A stretch of 64,000 nt of DNA from Streptomyces atratus. Its GTDB lineage: Bacteria > Actinomycetota > Actinomycetes > Streptomycetales > Streptomycetaceae. Below the pieces are notes generated by a model. The model saw only the letters and a program-made list of their open reading frames with translations. It searched no databases and was not told where the DNA came from. The stretch covers positions 205,460 through 269,459 of the forward strand of contig NZ_FPJO01000011.1 of NCBI RefSeq assembly GCF_900119365.1, read 5' to 3'. Below are positions 1-8,368 of this stretch, one piece after another (within the stretch, counting starts at the first letter, position 1; the number at the start of each line of letters is the position of its first letter). The translations under genes were made by a program, and so were the position numbers.

Positions 1-1698
1 CGGACGCGGGTCCGCCTCGCCCTTGTTGGGCCAGAAGGACATGGCGCGCTCGGCCTGTGCGGTGATGGTGAGCGAGGGGTTGACTCCGAGGTTCGCGGAG
101 ACCGACGAGCCGTCGACCACCGAGATGCCGGGGTGTCCGTAGAGCCGGTGGTACGGGTCGATCACCCCGGCGTCGGCGGTGGCGCCGATGGGGCAGCCGC
201 CGAGGAAGTGCGCGGTGAGCGGGGTGCCCATCAGCTCGCCCACGTTCGAACCCGCGAAGCCGTTGATCTCCTCGGCGAGCAGCTTGGCGCTGCGCGTCGC
301 CGCCTCGATCTGGGTCGGGTTGGGCGCTCCGTGCCCCTGCCGGGCGGTGAGCAGGCCCTTTCCCACGCCGCCCGGCTTGCGGTACGTCGTCAGGGAGTTG
401 TCGAGCGACTGCATGACGAGGCCGATGATGGTCCGTTCCGACCAGCGGCGGTTGGAGAGCGACCGGGCCGCGAGCGTGGGGTGCTTGACCAGTTCGAGCA
501 GCCACCTGCGCACCCGGTGCGCGCCGTACGGCACCTGGAGGACGGTCAGCGCGCCCATGGAGTTGGAGCCCTTGCCGTAGCGGACCGGCTCGATGTGCGT
601 GTTCTCGTCCGGGTGGATCGAGGAGGTGATGGCGATGCCGCGGGTGAAGTCGGCCCGCGCGGCCCCGTGCTTCTTCCGGTAGCGCCGGTCGCTGGTCTGC
701 GAGCCGACCAGGCCCTCGGAGTTGGTGCGGGTCAGCTCGCCGAGCCGGGACGAGATCCGGGGCAGCAGGCCGGTGTCCTTCATCCGGTGCAGCAATGTCT
801 GGGTGCCGTACGTCCCTGCGGCGATGACGACCTTGCGGGCGGTGAACGTACGGCCCTTCCCCTTCTTCCGGTTGTCGGTGGGGAGGGTCTTGACCGCGTA
901 GCCGCCCTTGGAGTTCTCGGTGACCGCGACGACCGAGGTCATCGGGTGGACGACCGCGCCCGCCTTCTGAGCGAGGTGGAGGTAGTTCTCGTTGAGGGTG
1001 TTCTTCGCGCCGTGCCGGCAGCCGGTCATGCATTCGCCGCACTCGGTGCAGGCCTTGCGGGAGGGCCCCGCCCCGCCGAAGAACGGGTCGGCGACCTCGC
1101 CGCCCGGCCGGGCCTTCCCCGTGCCGTCGCCGTCCTTGCCGTCCCCGAAGAAGACGCCCACCGGCGCCATGTGGAAGGTGTCGCCGATGCCCATGGCCTG
1201 CGCGGTCGCCTTCAGGTGGACGTCCGAGGGGGTCATGGTCGGGTTGAGCCGGACCCCCAGCATCCGCTTGGCCTGGTCGTAGTACGGGCCCAGCTCCTCG
1301 CGCCAGTCGGTGATGTCCTTCCACTGCGGGTCGTCGAAGAACGGCGCGAGCGGCTCGTACAGGGTGTTGGCGTAGTTCAGCGAACCGCCGCCGACACCCG
1401 CGCCCGCCAGCACCATGACGTTGCCCAGCAGGTGGATGCGCTGGATGCCGTACAGACCGAGCGTCGGCGCCCACAGGAAGTTCTTCAGGTCCCAGGAGTT
1501 CCTGGGCAGTTCGGACCGGGTGAAGCGGCGGCCCGCCTCCAGCACCCCGACGCGGTACCCCTTCTCGGTCAGCCGCAGCGCCGACACCGCACCGCCGAAG
1601 CCCGAGCCGACGACGAGCACGTCGTAGTCGTAAGCGGCGTCGTCGTCGGCTGTTTCCGGGCCGGCGGGCCGATTCTGGGCAGGGCTGTCCTGGGACAT
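1..1698 (-). CDS. GMC/ChoD-like FAD-dependent oxidoreductase (3' end outside window)
   Basis: The N-terminal 566 residues of a GMC-type flavoprotein are present; the C-terminus lies beyond base 1. A Rossmann FAD motif (VVGSGFGGA) sits near residue 30, after an acidic leader. A cysteine-rich CTECGECMTGC segment followed by GAKNT is typical of the actinobacterial ChoD-like branch, annotated as cholesterol oxidase in mycobacteria. The ATG at 1698 has a strong GAGGAG ribosome site. It lies 50 bp downstream of the semialdehyde dehydrogenase gene and is probably co-transcribed. The substrate cannot be read from the sequence, and I would not assume cholesterol. Position near guaB3/guaB parallels choD in M. 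tuberculosis. Confidence 0.85.
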   Translation of the reverse strand, partial: MSQDSPAQNRPAGPETADDDAAYDYDVLVVGSGFGGAVSALRLTEKGYRVGVLEAGRRFTRSELPRNSWDLKNFLWAPTLGLYGIQRIHLLGNVMVLAGAGVGGGSLNYANTLYEPLAPFFDDPQWKDITDWREELGPYYDQAKRMLGVRLNPTMTPSDVHLKATAQAMGIGDTFHMAPVGVFFGDGKDGDGTGKARPGGEVADPFFGGAGPSRKACTECGECMTGCRHGAKNTLNENYLHLAQKAGAVVHPMTSVVAVTENSKGGYAVKTLPTDNRKKGKGRTFTARKVVIAAGTYGTQTLLHRMKDTGLLPRISSRLGELTRTNSEGLVGSQTSDRRYRKKHGAARADFTRGIAITSSIHPDENTHIEPVRYGKGSNSMGALTVLQVPYGAHRVRRWLLELVKHPTLAARSLSNRRWSERTIIGLVMQSLDNSLTTYRKPGGVGKGLLTARQGHGAPNPTQIEAATRSAKLLAEEINGFAGSNVGELMGTPLTAHFLGGCPIGATADAGVIDPYHRLYGHPGISVVDGSSVSANLGVNPSLTITAQAERAMSFWPNKGEADPRP

Positions 1699-1748
1699 GG
1701 CTCTCCTCGGTGCGGAACGAGCGGAAAGTGCTGCGGAACCCCCCGGTG

Positions 1749-3377
1749 TCAGCGCAGGCGGAACGCCTTCATCGCCTTGAGGCTGACGCTCATGAACGCC
1801 GCGTACTTCTCGTCGTCCATACCGAAGGACGGGGCGAGCTGGATCAGCCGCTGCTGGGCGACGGTCTGCGCCTCGGTGTACTTGAGGATGCCCTCGGAGC
1901 CGTGCCGGCGGCCGAGGCCGGAGTCCTTCATGCCACCCATCGGGGACTGCACGCTGCCGTACGCGGGGGCGTACCCCTCGTTGATGTTGACGGTGCCGGT
2001 CCGCAGCCGGGCGGCGACCCGGTGGCCGCGCCTGGAGTCCTTGGTCCAGACGCTGGAGTTCAGGCCGTACGGGGTGGCGTTGGCGAGGGCGACGACCTCG
2101 TCCTCGTCGGTGAAGCGGTAGATGGAGACGACCGGGCCGAAGGTCTCCTCGCTGCAGACGGCCATCGGCGCCTCGACGCCGTCGAGGATGGTCGGCTCGT
2201 AGAACAGCGGGCCGATGTCGGGCCGGGCGACGCCACCCGCGACGAGCCGGGCACCCTTCTCGACGGCCTCGGCGACATGCCGGGTGACGGTCTCCAGCTG
2301 GCGCTCGCCGACCAGGGAGCCCATGTCGGCGCCGTAGGCGAGGGAGTTGCCGAGCCGCATGGCCTTCGTGCGGGCGGCGAAGCGGGCCACGAAGTCGTCG
2401 GCGATCGACTCGTGGACGTACAGCCGCTCGATGGAGATGCAGAGCTGACCTGCGGAGGAGAAGCAGGCGCGGACGGCGCCCGCGGCGGCCTTCTCCACGT
2501 CGGCGTCCTTGAGAACCAGCATGGCGTTCTTGCCGCCGAGCTCCAGCGAGACGCCGACGAGCCGGGCCGCCGCGCCCTGCGCGACCTCGCGGCCGGTGCG
2601 GGTGGAGCCGGTGAACGAGACGTAGTCGGCGTGCTTGACGACCTCGGGGCCGACGACGGGTCCCTCGCCGAGCACGACCTGGAACACCTCGGCGGGCAGC
2701 CCGGCCTCGATCAGCAGGTCACGGGCCCACAGCGCGGTCAGCGCGGTCTCCGTGTCGGGCTTCATCACGACGGCGTTGCCGGAGACGAACGCGGGCAGGG
2801 CGTCGCCGACGGACAGCTCGAACGGGTAGTTCCACGGGGCGATCTGCCCGATGACACCGCGCGGCTGGCGCAGCTCGGTGACCTTGGTGAGGGTCGGTAC
2901 GACTCCGGTGTGCCGCTTCGGCTTCAGGTACGAGCCGGCCTTGCGCCCGTAGTGGCGGGCAGCGACGGCGACGGCCTGCACCTCCTCGTGGGCGTGCAGC
3001 CGGGCCTTGCCGGTCTCCAGCTGGATGAGGTCGAGCACCTCGGCCTGGCGGCTGAGGACGAGGTCGTGGAAGCGGAGCAGTACGGCGGCCCTGGCGCGGA
3101 CGGGCGTCGCGGCCCAGGCGGACTGGGCGGCACGGGCCCGCTCGAAGGCGCCCGCCACGTCCTCGGGAGTGGACTCCGGCAGGTCGGCCAGCTTCTCCCC
3201 GGTGAAGGGGGTGTGGTTGGCCGTACGGCCCGATCCGGCCACGCCCCGGGTCAGCTGGGCGACCACCTCGGGGGTCACCACATCGGCGGCGGTGCGCACC
3301 CCTGCGGGGGCGGCGGCCACCGGATTGGTGCCGAGCGGGGCTGCGGAGGTGGACGTGGAGGCCTGCGAGTCCGTCAT
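1749..3377 (-). CDS. gabD2: Succinic semialdehyde dehydrogenase (GabD2-type ALDH)
   Basis: A full-length 542-residue NAD(P)-dependent aldehyde dehydrogenase that should oxidise succinic semialdehyde to succinate in the GABA shunt. Visible motifs are PWNYPFE (181-187), the catalytic glutamate in SLELGGKN (Glu279) and the nucleophile in SSAGQLC (Cys313). The Ala/Pro-rich first 40 residues and overall length fit the actinobacterial GabD2 group better than E. coli GabD. The start at 3377 precedes the core by the usual distance. The oxidoreductase at 1698 follows after 50 bp, suggesting a two-gene operon. The aldehyde substrate is inferred from family resemblance only. Confidence 0.85.
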   Translation of the reverse strand: MTDSQASTSTSAAPLGTNPVAAAPAGVRTAADVVTPEVVAQLTRGVAGSGRTANHTPFTGEKLADLPESTPEDVAGAFERARAAQSAWAATPVRARAAVLLRFHDLVLSRQAEVLDLIQLETGKARLHAHEEVQAVAVAARHYGRKAGSYLKPKRHTGVVPTLTKVTELRQPRGVIGQIAPWNYPFELSVGDALPAFVSGNAVVMKPDTETALTALWARDLLIEAGLPAEVFQVVLGEGPVVGPEVVKHADYVSFTGSTRTGREVAQGAAARLVGVSLELGGKNAMLVLKDADVEKAAAGAVRACFSSAGQLCISIERLYVHESIADDFVARFAARTKAMRLGNSLAYGADMGSLVGERQLETVTRHVAEAVEKGARLVAGGVARPDIGPLFYEPTILDGVEAPMAVCSEETFGPVVSIYRFTDEDEVVALANATPYGLNSSVWTKDSRRGHRVAARLRTGTVNINEGYAPAYGSVQSPMGGMKDSGLGRRHGSEGILKYTEAQTVAQQRLIQLAPSFGMDDEKYAAFMSVSLKAMKAFRLR

Positions 3378-3517
3378 GAGGGCGAGAGTACGTCCAGCCG
3401 GACGCTTTGGGTACCCGTGAGTAACGGGTTTTCACACTCCTCACAAACGAGCCAGCGATCACTGGCAACAAAGCCCCTGATCAGGAGCCCTGTGCTCGCG
3501 GAACGGTCCGGCGGACC

Positions 3518-5185
3518 TCAGCCGGAGCTGCCGGGCGCACGCCATCCGCGCAGCATCGTGTCGAACTGCGACCGGGTCGTGTCCCAGTCGTCCGCCGGGC
3601 CCGTCATGTACAGCGCGTACTCCGGACCGCCCTGCTCCCCGAAGTACATCTGGTCGATGGCGTGGCGCGGCCCCGGGTGGTCCTTGGTCTCGGTCCAGGT
3701 GAACTCCCAGAGCGAGCCCGGCCGGTCCCGGTAGGTGTTGGAGTGCAGGGTCTTGCGCTGGTAGCCGGGAAGCCGCGTGGCGAGCTGCGTCTCCAGACTC
3801 AGCATGTGCATGTACGGGTTGTCGAAGTCGGGCGCCGGGTCGATGCTGATCCGGATGTAGTGCACGCCGTTGTCCGGGGTGTAGTCGATCTGGTTGCCGT
3901 CCGCCCGGCGCTCCCAGCCCTCGGGCACGGTCAGGCTGAAGCCCTCGGGGTCGTCCACCCGCTTCCAGCCGTCGGGCACGTCCTTCACCCGCACGTCGGG
4001 CTTGGCCGAGGGCGAGGCCTTGGCGTCGGGCTTTCCGGGGTCGACGGGCGCGTGCGTGCCCGTGCCGTCGACCCCGGTGGTGTCCTCCGTCCGGTCGCTG
4101 TACTTCATCGCGGCGAGTCCCGCGCCGCCGCCGACCAGCGCCGCGGCCGCGATGACCAGGACCGCGGTGCGCCAGCGGCTGCGGCTGCGCCGGACCGCCG
4201 GGGCCGGTGCGGGGGCTGGTGCCGGGGCGGGGGTCGCCGGGTGGGGCAGCTGAGTGGTCCCGGGACCGGAGGGGCCGTCCGGGCCCAGCGAGCGCAGGAC
4301 CTCGTCGGGGACACTCTGCGTCGGCACGAACGCCTGGGCGGCCACGGGCGCGCGGCCCTCCATGGCGTCCAGCAGCATCCGCTCCGTCTCCGCGGCCGAC
4401 GGACGCTCGTCCGGCTCCTTGCGCAGCAGCGCGGTGATCACGGGGGCCAGCGGGCCGGCCCGGCCGGGCGGCGGGGGTTCGTCGGCGACGACGGCCTGCA
4501 TGGTGGAGATCGGGGACGTGCGACGGAACGGCGAGCGCCCCTCGACCGCGGTGTAGAGCGTGGCGCCGAGCGACCACAGGTCGGACGCCGGGCCCGGGTC
4601 GCCACCGCGTACCCGCTCGGGCGCCAGGTAGTCGATGGAGCCGACCAGTTCGCCGGTCCTGGTGATGGTCGAGTCGCCCTCGATGGCGGCGATCCCGAAG
4701 TCGGTGAGCAGCACCTGGCCGTCCTTGGCGAGAAGCACGTTGCCGGGCTTCACGTCGCGGTGCAGGACCCCCGCCCCGTGCGCGGCGCGCAGGGCGCTCA
4801 GCACATGGAGGCCGATCCTGGCGGCCTCGCGCGGCTCGATCTCGCCGGACTCCTTGGCGGCGTCGGCGAGGGACGGGCCGTCGACGTACTGCATGACGAT
4901 CCAGGGCCGGTTGTCGTACTCGATCACGTCGTGCACGGTGACCACGCCCGGGTGCGTGATCCGGGCGGCCGCGCGGGCCTCCTTCTGCGTGCGGGCGTGC
5001 AGCACGATCCGGTCGGCCTCCGCTACGTACAGACCGGCGGTCAACTCCTTGACCGCGACCGTGCGGTGCAGCACCTCGTCGTGGGCGCGCCAGACCTTGC
5101 CCATGCCGCCGCGCCCGAGGACTTCGCCCAGCCGGTACCTTCCGGCCAGCAACAGTCCCGTGTCCGTGCCCTGTGATCGATCCAC
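3518..5185 (-). CDS. Membrane Ser/Thr protein kinase (PknB-like) with extracytoplasmic sensor domain
   Basis: 555 residues. An intact Hanks kinase occupies about 16-275, with glycine loop GRGGMG (24-29), VAVK lysine (46), HRDVKPGN (142-149) and DFG (162-164). A Pro/Ala-rich juxtamembrane stretch leads to one transmembrane helix near 338-358. The external domain (about 400-550) begins with the pattern DPEGFSLTVPEGW. It is expected to autophosphorylate and respond to an extracellular cue. The two upstream kinase-type genes on the same strand carry a similar external domain, so the three probably arose by duplication. No PASTA repeats are present, so the ligand is unlikely to be the classical muropeptide of PknB. 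Confidence 0.92.
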   Translation of the reverse strand: MDRSQGTDTGLLLAGRYRLGEVLGRGGMGKVWRAHDEVLHRTVAVKELTAGLYVAEADRIVLHARTQKEARAAARITHPGVVTVHDVIEYDNRPWIVMQYVDGPSLADAAKESGEIEPREAARIGLHVLSALRAAHGAGVLHRDVKPGNVLLAKDGQVLLTDFGIAAIEGDSTITRTGELVGSIDYLAPERVRGGDPGPASDLWSLGATLYTAVEGRSPFRRTSPISTMQAVVADEPPPPGRAGPLAPVITALLRKEPDERPSAAETERMLLDAMEGRAPVAAQAFVPTQSVPDEVLRSLGPDGPSGPGTTQLPHPATPAPAPAPAPAPAVRRSRSRWRTAVLVIAAAALVGGGAGLAAMKYSDRTEDTTGVDGTGTHAPVDPGKPDAKASPSAKPDVRVKDVPDGWKRVDDPEGFSLTVPEGWERRADGNQIDYTPDNGVHYIRISIDPAPDFDNPYMHMLSLETQLATRLPGYQRKTLHSNTYRDRPGSLWEFTWTETKDHPGPRHAIDQMYFGEQGGPEYALYMTGPADDWDTTRSQFDTMLRGWRAPGSSG

Positions 5186-5316
5186 GTGTCCCCGCCCCGT
5201 TCCTCGGGTGCCAGATTACGGAGCGGACGTACGGCCACGGAACCTCGCACCGCCCACGAGACCGCACTGTGATGCTTGTCGCTCCCCCCACCGGCCGGGT
5301 GATGCGCGGAGAGGGT

Positions 5317-8253
5317 TCAGGACGTCACGCGGTAGGAGGAGATGGCTTGTTCGTAGATGTCCGAAACCTTGTCGCGCCGGTTCTCCGGGCCGATGACCTG
5401 GATGATGTGGTACCGGCCGCCCACGGCCATCACGAGGTTGCGGGCGTACACCTCGCGCCCCGACGCGTCCTGCCAGGTGAACTGGCCCTCCGCCATGGCC
5501 TGTCGCCCGACGTCGATCCGGCGCAGCCCGCTCGACCCCGACCAGGTGGAGTCGCGGAACTGCTGCAACTCCAGCTCCTTGTCGGCCTGGTACGCCAGCG
5601 GGTCGTCGCCGCCCGCCTTGACGGTGTCGCGGCCCGGCACGATCAGCAGGCTGAAGCCGTCGCTGCCGTAGCGGATCTGACGGTCCGCGTTGGCGGGGCT
5701 GCGCTGCCAGCCCTTGGGCACGCCGACCTCGAAGCCCTCCGGGTCCTTGCGCAGGGTGTAGCCGGGGGCGAGCGCGACGGCGGAGCGGCTGGTCTGCGGC
5801 TGCTGCGCGCCGGGTGACCGCGAGGACCCCGAGCCACCGGACCCGCCGGTGCCGGGCTCCGGCGAACCGGACGTGGACGACGCCGGGCCCGTGGAGCCCT
5901 TGCCCGGCTCGGTGTCCGCCTTGGGCATGAACATCACGGCATACGCGATGGCCGCGACGAGGGCCAGCAGGATCAGCGCCAGGAGCAGCCGCCCGAGCCG
6001 CCGTGGCGCCCGCCGCTCGCCGTCCCGGGGGCGGGGCGGGGTGCGCAGCGCCTTGGGGCCCTTGGGCTCGCGCGGCGGCCGGGGGGGCTGGGGGGCCGGG
6101 GCGACCCGGGGGGCCTTCTCCGGCCTGGGGCCGTCCTGCCGGTCGGCTCTGTCCTTGGTGTGGCGGTGGCGGCCGTGGGCCGCGTTCCTGCCGCGCCGTC
6201 TGCGGACCAGCTCGCCCCGGCGGCGTACGACGGGAAGCCGGGCGCTGTCGGCGGACGGCAGGGGTACGACATCCAGTCCGGCCTCGGGCTCGGGCGCCGA
6301 ACGCACCAGGGAGCGCAGCCAGCCGCTCAGCTCCTCGAAGTCCGGCCGCTCGGTGGGGTCCTGGCGCAGCAGGGACTCGACGACGGGGCGCAGCGGGCCG
6401 CACTCCTCGGCGAAGGCGGGTGGCTCCCCGCACACCATCTGGACGAGCTCGGCCGCGTTCTCCTCGGGGTAGGGGGCGTGGCCCTGGACGGCGCGGTAGA
6501 GCAGCGCGCCCAGCGCCCAGAGGTCGGTGGCGGGTCCGATCGGCGGGGCCAGCCGCCAGTTCTCGTGGACGGGGCCGGCCTGCTCGGGCGCCCAGCGCTC
6601 GGTGACGGCGCCGACCACGGCGATCCGGGCCTGCCGGGCGCGCTCGGCGGCGAGGGGCGTGGCGGGGCCGCGGTAGGCGGAGCCGGTACGGACGCTCCCG
6701 GCGGCCTCGTCCCAGCGGCCCGGCTGCGGCTGCCCGCCGGGGCGGTGCGCGGGCAGTGCCGGGGAGTCGTCGCGGCGCCGGACGTCCGAGCCTCCGGCGG
6801 GGACGGGGCGCCCGGAGGTGGGGCCGTCGCTCCAGGAGCCGGTGAGGTGCAGCCGCCGCGCGGGCGGCCGGCCGTCCGCGTCGTCGTCCCAGTCGTCGGG
6901 GGAGGTCTCGGCGTACGGGTCGTGGGCGCGCAGGTCCTTGGTGTACGGGTCGTCGGTGTACGGGGCGTCGGTGGCGTGGCTCCGGGGGGCGGCCGGTCCG
7001 GTGTCCTCCGGCCCTGCGGAACGCTGGACCGGCAGGCTGCCGGTGCCCTCCGCCCCGGCCGCCCCGGTGCGGTGCCGGTCCTCGGTGACGCTTGCGGCGG
7101 CGCGGGCGCCCTCGCGGTAGGCGGCGATGGCCCCGGCGCGCGTGGCCCGCAGGTGCGCGGCGTCCGCCGTCCCGCCACGACGGTCGTCGGGGTGGTCACC
7201 GTCGCCGTACGGGCCTTCGTCGTACGGGCCTTCGCCGTACGGGCCTTCGCCGTACGGGCCTTCGCCGTACGGGCCTTCGCCGTACGGGCCTTCGCCGTAC
7301 GCATCCTCGCCGTGCGCATCCTCACTGTACGGATCGGCATCGTCATCGTCGTGGGGGGCGCTGGTCGACCGGCCCGCCTCTATCGCCGCCGGGCCGCGTG
7401 AGGCCGGTACCTCGGCCGGAGGGGCGGGCACGGACGGCATGGGCGGTATGGCGGGCGGGGGCGGTGCGTACGTCCCGGGCGGGCCCGCACCGATCGCCGG
7501 GCGGCGGAAGCCGTCCCCGTCGCCGAACCCGCCCTCGTGCCCGTAGCCGTCCTCGTGCCCGTCCTCGTGCCCGTCCTCGTCCTCGTCCTCGTCGGGCTGC
7601 GGTGTCGGTACGTAGCCGCAGAGCGCTTCCTCCGCCGCACCGGCCGCCAGGCCGGTCAGCAAGACGCGGCCGTCGTCACAGATCAGCACCGTGCGGACGG
7701 TGATGTTCCGGTGGGTCCAGCCGTGGGCGTGCAGCACCCGCAGCGCGGTCAGCACGTCGGAACCGATCTCGGCGGCCCGGAAGGGGTTGAGCGGCCGCTC
7801 CGTGAGCAGGGCGGCGAGCGGGCGGGCCGCGACGAGTTCGCTCACGATCCAGAGCGAGCCCTCCTCGGCGAACACGTCGAAGACCTGGGCGAGCCTGGGG
7901 TGGTCGGGCACCTGGGCCGCCGCCTGCGCGGCCTCCACGGCGCGCCGGACCGCCGGGTCCGCGGGCGCGTGCACGGCCCGGCCGGTGGCGCGACGGGCCA
8001 TCGGGGCCGGATCGTCGGCGTCGAGCACCTCGGCGTCCACCACCTCGGGCAACGGCACCTGCCGGACCAGGACTTCCTGTCCGCTGTAGGTGTCGAACGC
8101 CCGGGTCTCGACCGCTTCGGACTCATCGTCCGAAGACAGCGGAAGGCGGTAGCGGTCGGCAAGCACCCGACCCGCGTAGTCGTCCACGACGCCTCCCCAG
8201 AGCGCGCTGTCCCCCGGCCGCGAAGACCGCGTCGATCCATCAATCGCCGTCAC
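5317..8253 (-). CDS. Membrane pseudokinase with a long disordered activation-segment insertion
   Basis: 978 residues resembling a Hanks kinase that has lost its catalytic residues. No glycine loop is visible (RYRLPLSSDDESEAV), the VAVK lysine position reads VLVRQV, the catalytic loop reads HRNITVRTV (181-189), and DFG is replaced by LTGLAAG (199-205). After residue 213 comes a roughly 330-residue acidic, Gly/Pro/Tyr-rich low-complexity insertion with tandem YGEGP repeats. The C-lobe then resumes with WAPEQ (about 551) and DLWALG (about 576). A basic stretch, one transmembrane helix (about 754-775), and an external domain starting DPEGFEVGVPKGW follow. It is flanked on the same strand by active kinases with related external domains, which suggests a scaffolding or allosteric partner role (inference). 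Confidence 0.88.
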   Translation of the reverse strand: MTAIDGSTRSSRPGDSALWGGVVDDYAGRVLADRYRLPLSSDDESEAVETRAFDTYSGQEVLVRQVPLPEVVDAEVLDADDPAPMARRATGRAVHAPADPAVRRAVEAAQAAAQVPDHPRLAQVFDVFAEEGSLWIVSELVAARPLAALLTERPLNPFRAAEIGSDVLTALRVLHAHGWTHRNITVRTVLICDDGRVLLTGLAAGAAEEALCGYVPTPQPDEDEDEDGHEDGHEDGYGHEGGFGDGDGFRRPAIGAGPPGTYAPPPPAIPPMPSVPAPPAEVPASRGPAAIEAGRSTSAPHDDDDADPYSEDAHGEDAYGEGPYGEGPYGEGPYGEGPYGEGPYDEGPYGDGDHPDDRRGGTADAAHLRATRAGAIAAYREGARAAASVTEDRHRTGAAGAEGTGSLPVQRSAGPEDTGPAAPRSHATDAPYTDDPYTKDLRAHDPYAETSPDDWDDDADGRPPARRLHLTGSWSDGPTSGRPVPAGGSDVRRRDDSPALPAHRPGGQPQPGRWDEAAGSVRTGSAYRGPATPLAAERARQARIAVVGAVTERWAPEQAGPVHENWRLAPPIGPATDLWALGALLYRAVQGHAPYPEENAAELVQMVCGEPPAFAEECGPLRPVVESLLRQDPTERPDFEELSGWLRSLVRSAPEPEAGLDVVPLPSADSARLPVVRRRGELVRRRRGRNAAHGRHRHTKDRADRQDGPRPEKAPRVAPAPQPPRPPREPKGPKALRTPPRPRDGERRAPRRLGRLLLALILLALVAAIAYAVMFMPKADTEPGKGSTGPASSTSGSPEPGTGGSGGSGSSRSPGAQQPQTSRSAVALAPGYTLRKDPEGFEVGVPKGWQRSPANADRQIRYGSDGFSLLIVPGRDTVKAGGDDPLAYQADKELELQQFRDSTWSGSSGLRRIDVGRQAMAEGQFTWQDASGREVYARNLVMAVGGRYHIIQVIGPENRRDKVSDIYEQAISSYRVTS
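7205..7340. repeat. 15-bp coding tandem repeat (YGEGP pentapeptide)
   Basis: About five near-identical copies of a 15-bp unit (GTACGGGCCTTCGCC on the plus strand), flanked by several degenerate copies, lie inside the pseudokinase gene and encode YGEGP on the minus strand. The unit length keeps the reading frame, so copy number could change by slippage without breaking the gene. The region lies in the activation-segment insertion. Confidence 0.9.
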
Positions 8254-8368
8254 TTACCGCGCAATTGACCCACCGTTCTGGCTGCGTACGGCCTTCAGGC
8301 TCTCACGATACGTGGCAAGTGACAGCCACGCGGCCGGGTCGTCGCATCCCGGCCCTTTCCCCCACGGG

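Noticed and set aside
133..2121. A 662-residue plus-strand open frame
   Set aside because: It is Arg/Val/Gly-rich antisense shadow of the GMC oxidoreductase and the aldehyde dehydrogenase, which have clear motifs and ribosome sites on the minus strand.
7205..7340. Tandem repeat considered as a CRISPR-like array
   Set aside because: Units are contiguous and 15 bp with no spacers, and they encode YGEGP in frame.
5317..8253. Middle kinase gene considered as a decaying pseudogene
   Set aside because: The 978-codon frame is intact, codon bias is normal, and the transmembrane and external domains are preserved, so it is more likely a functional pseudokinase.
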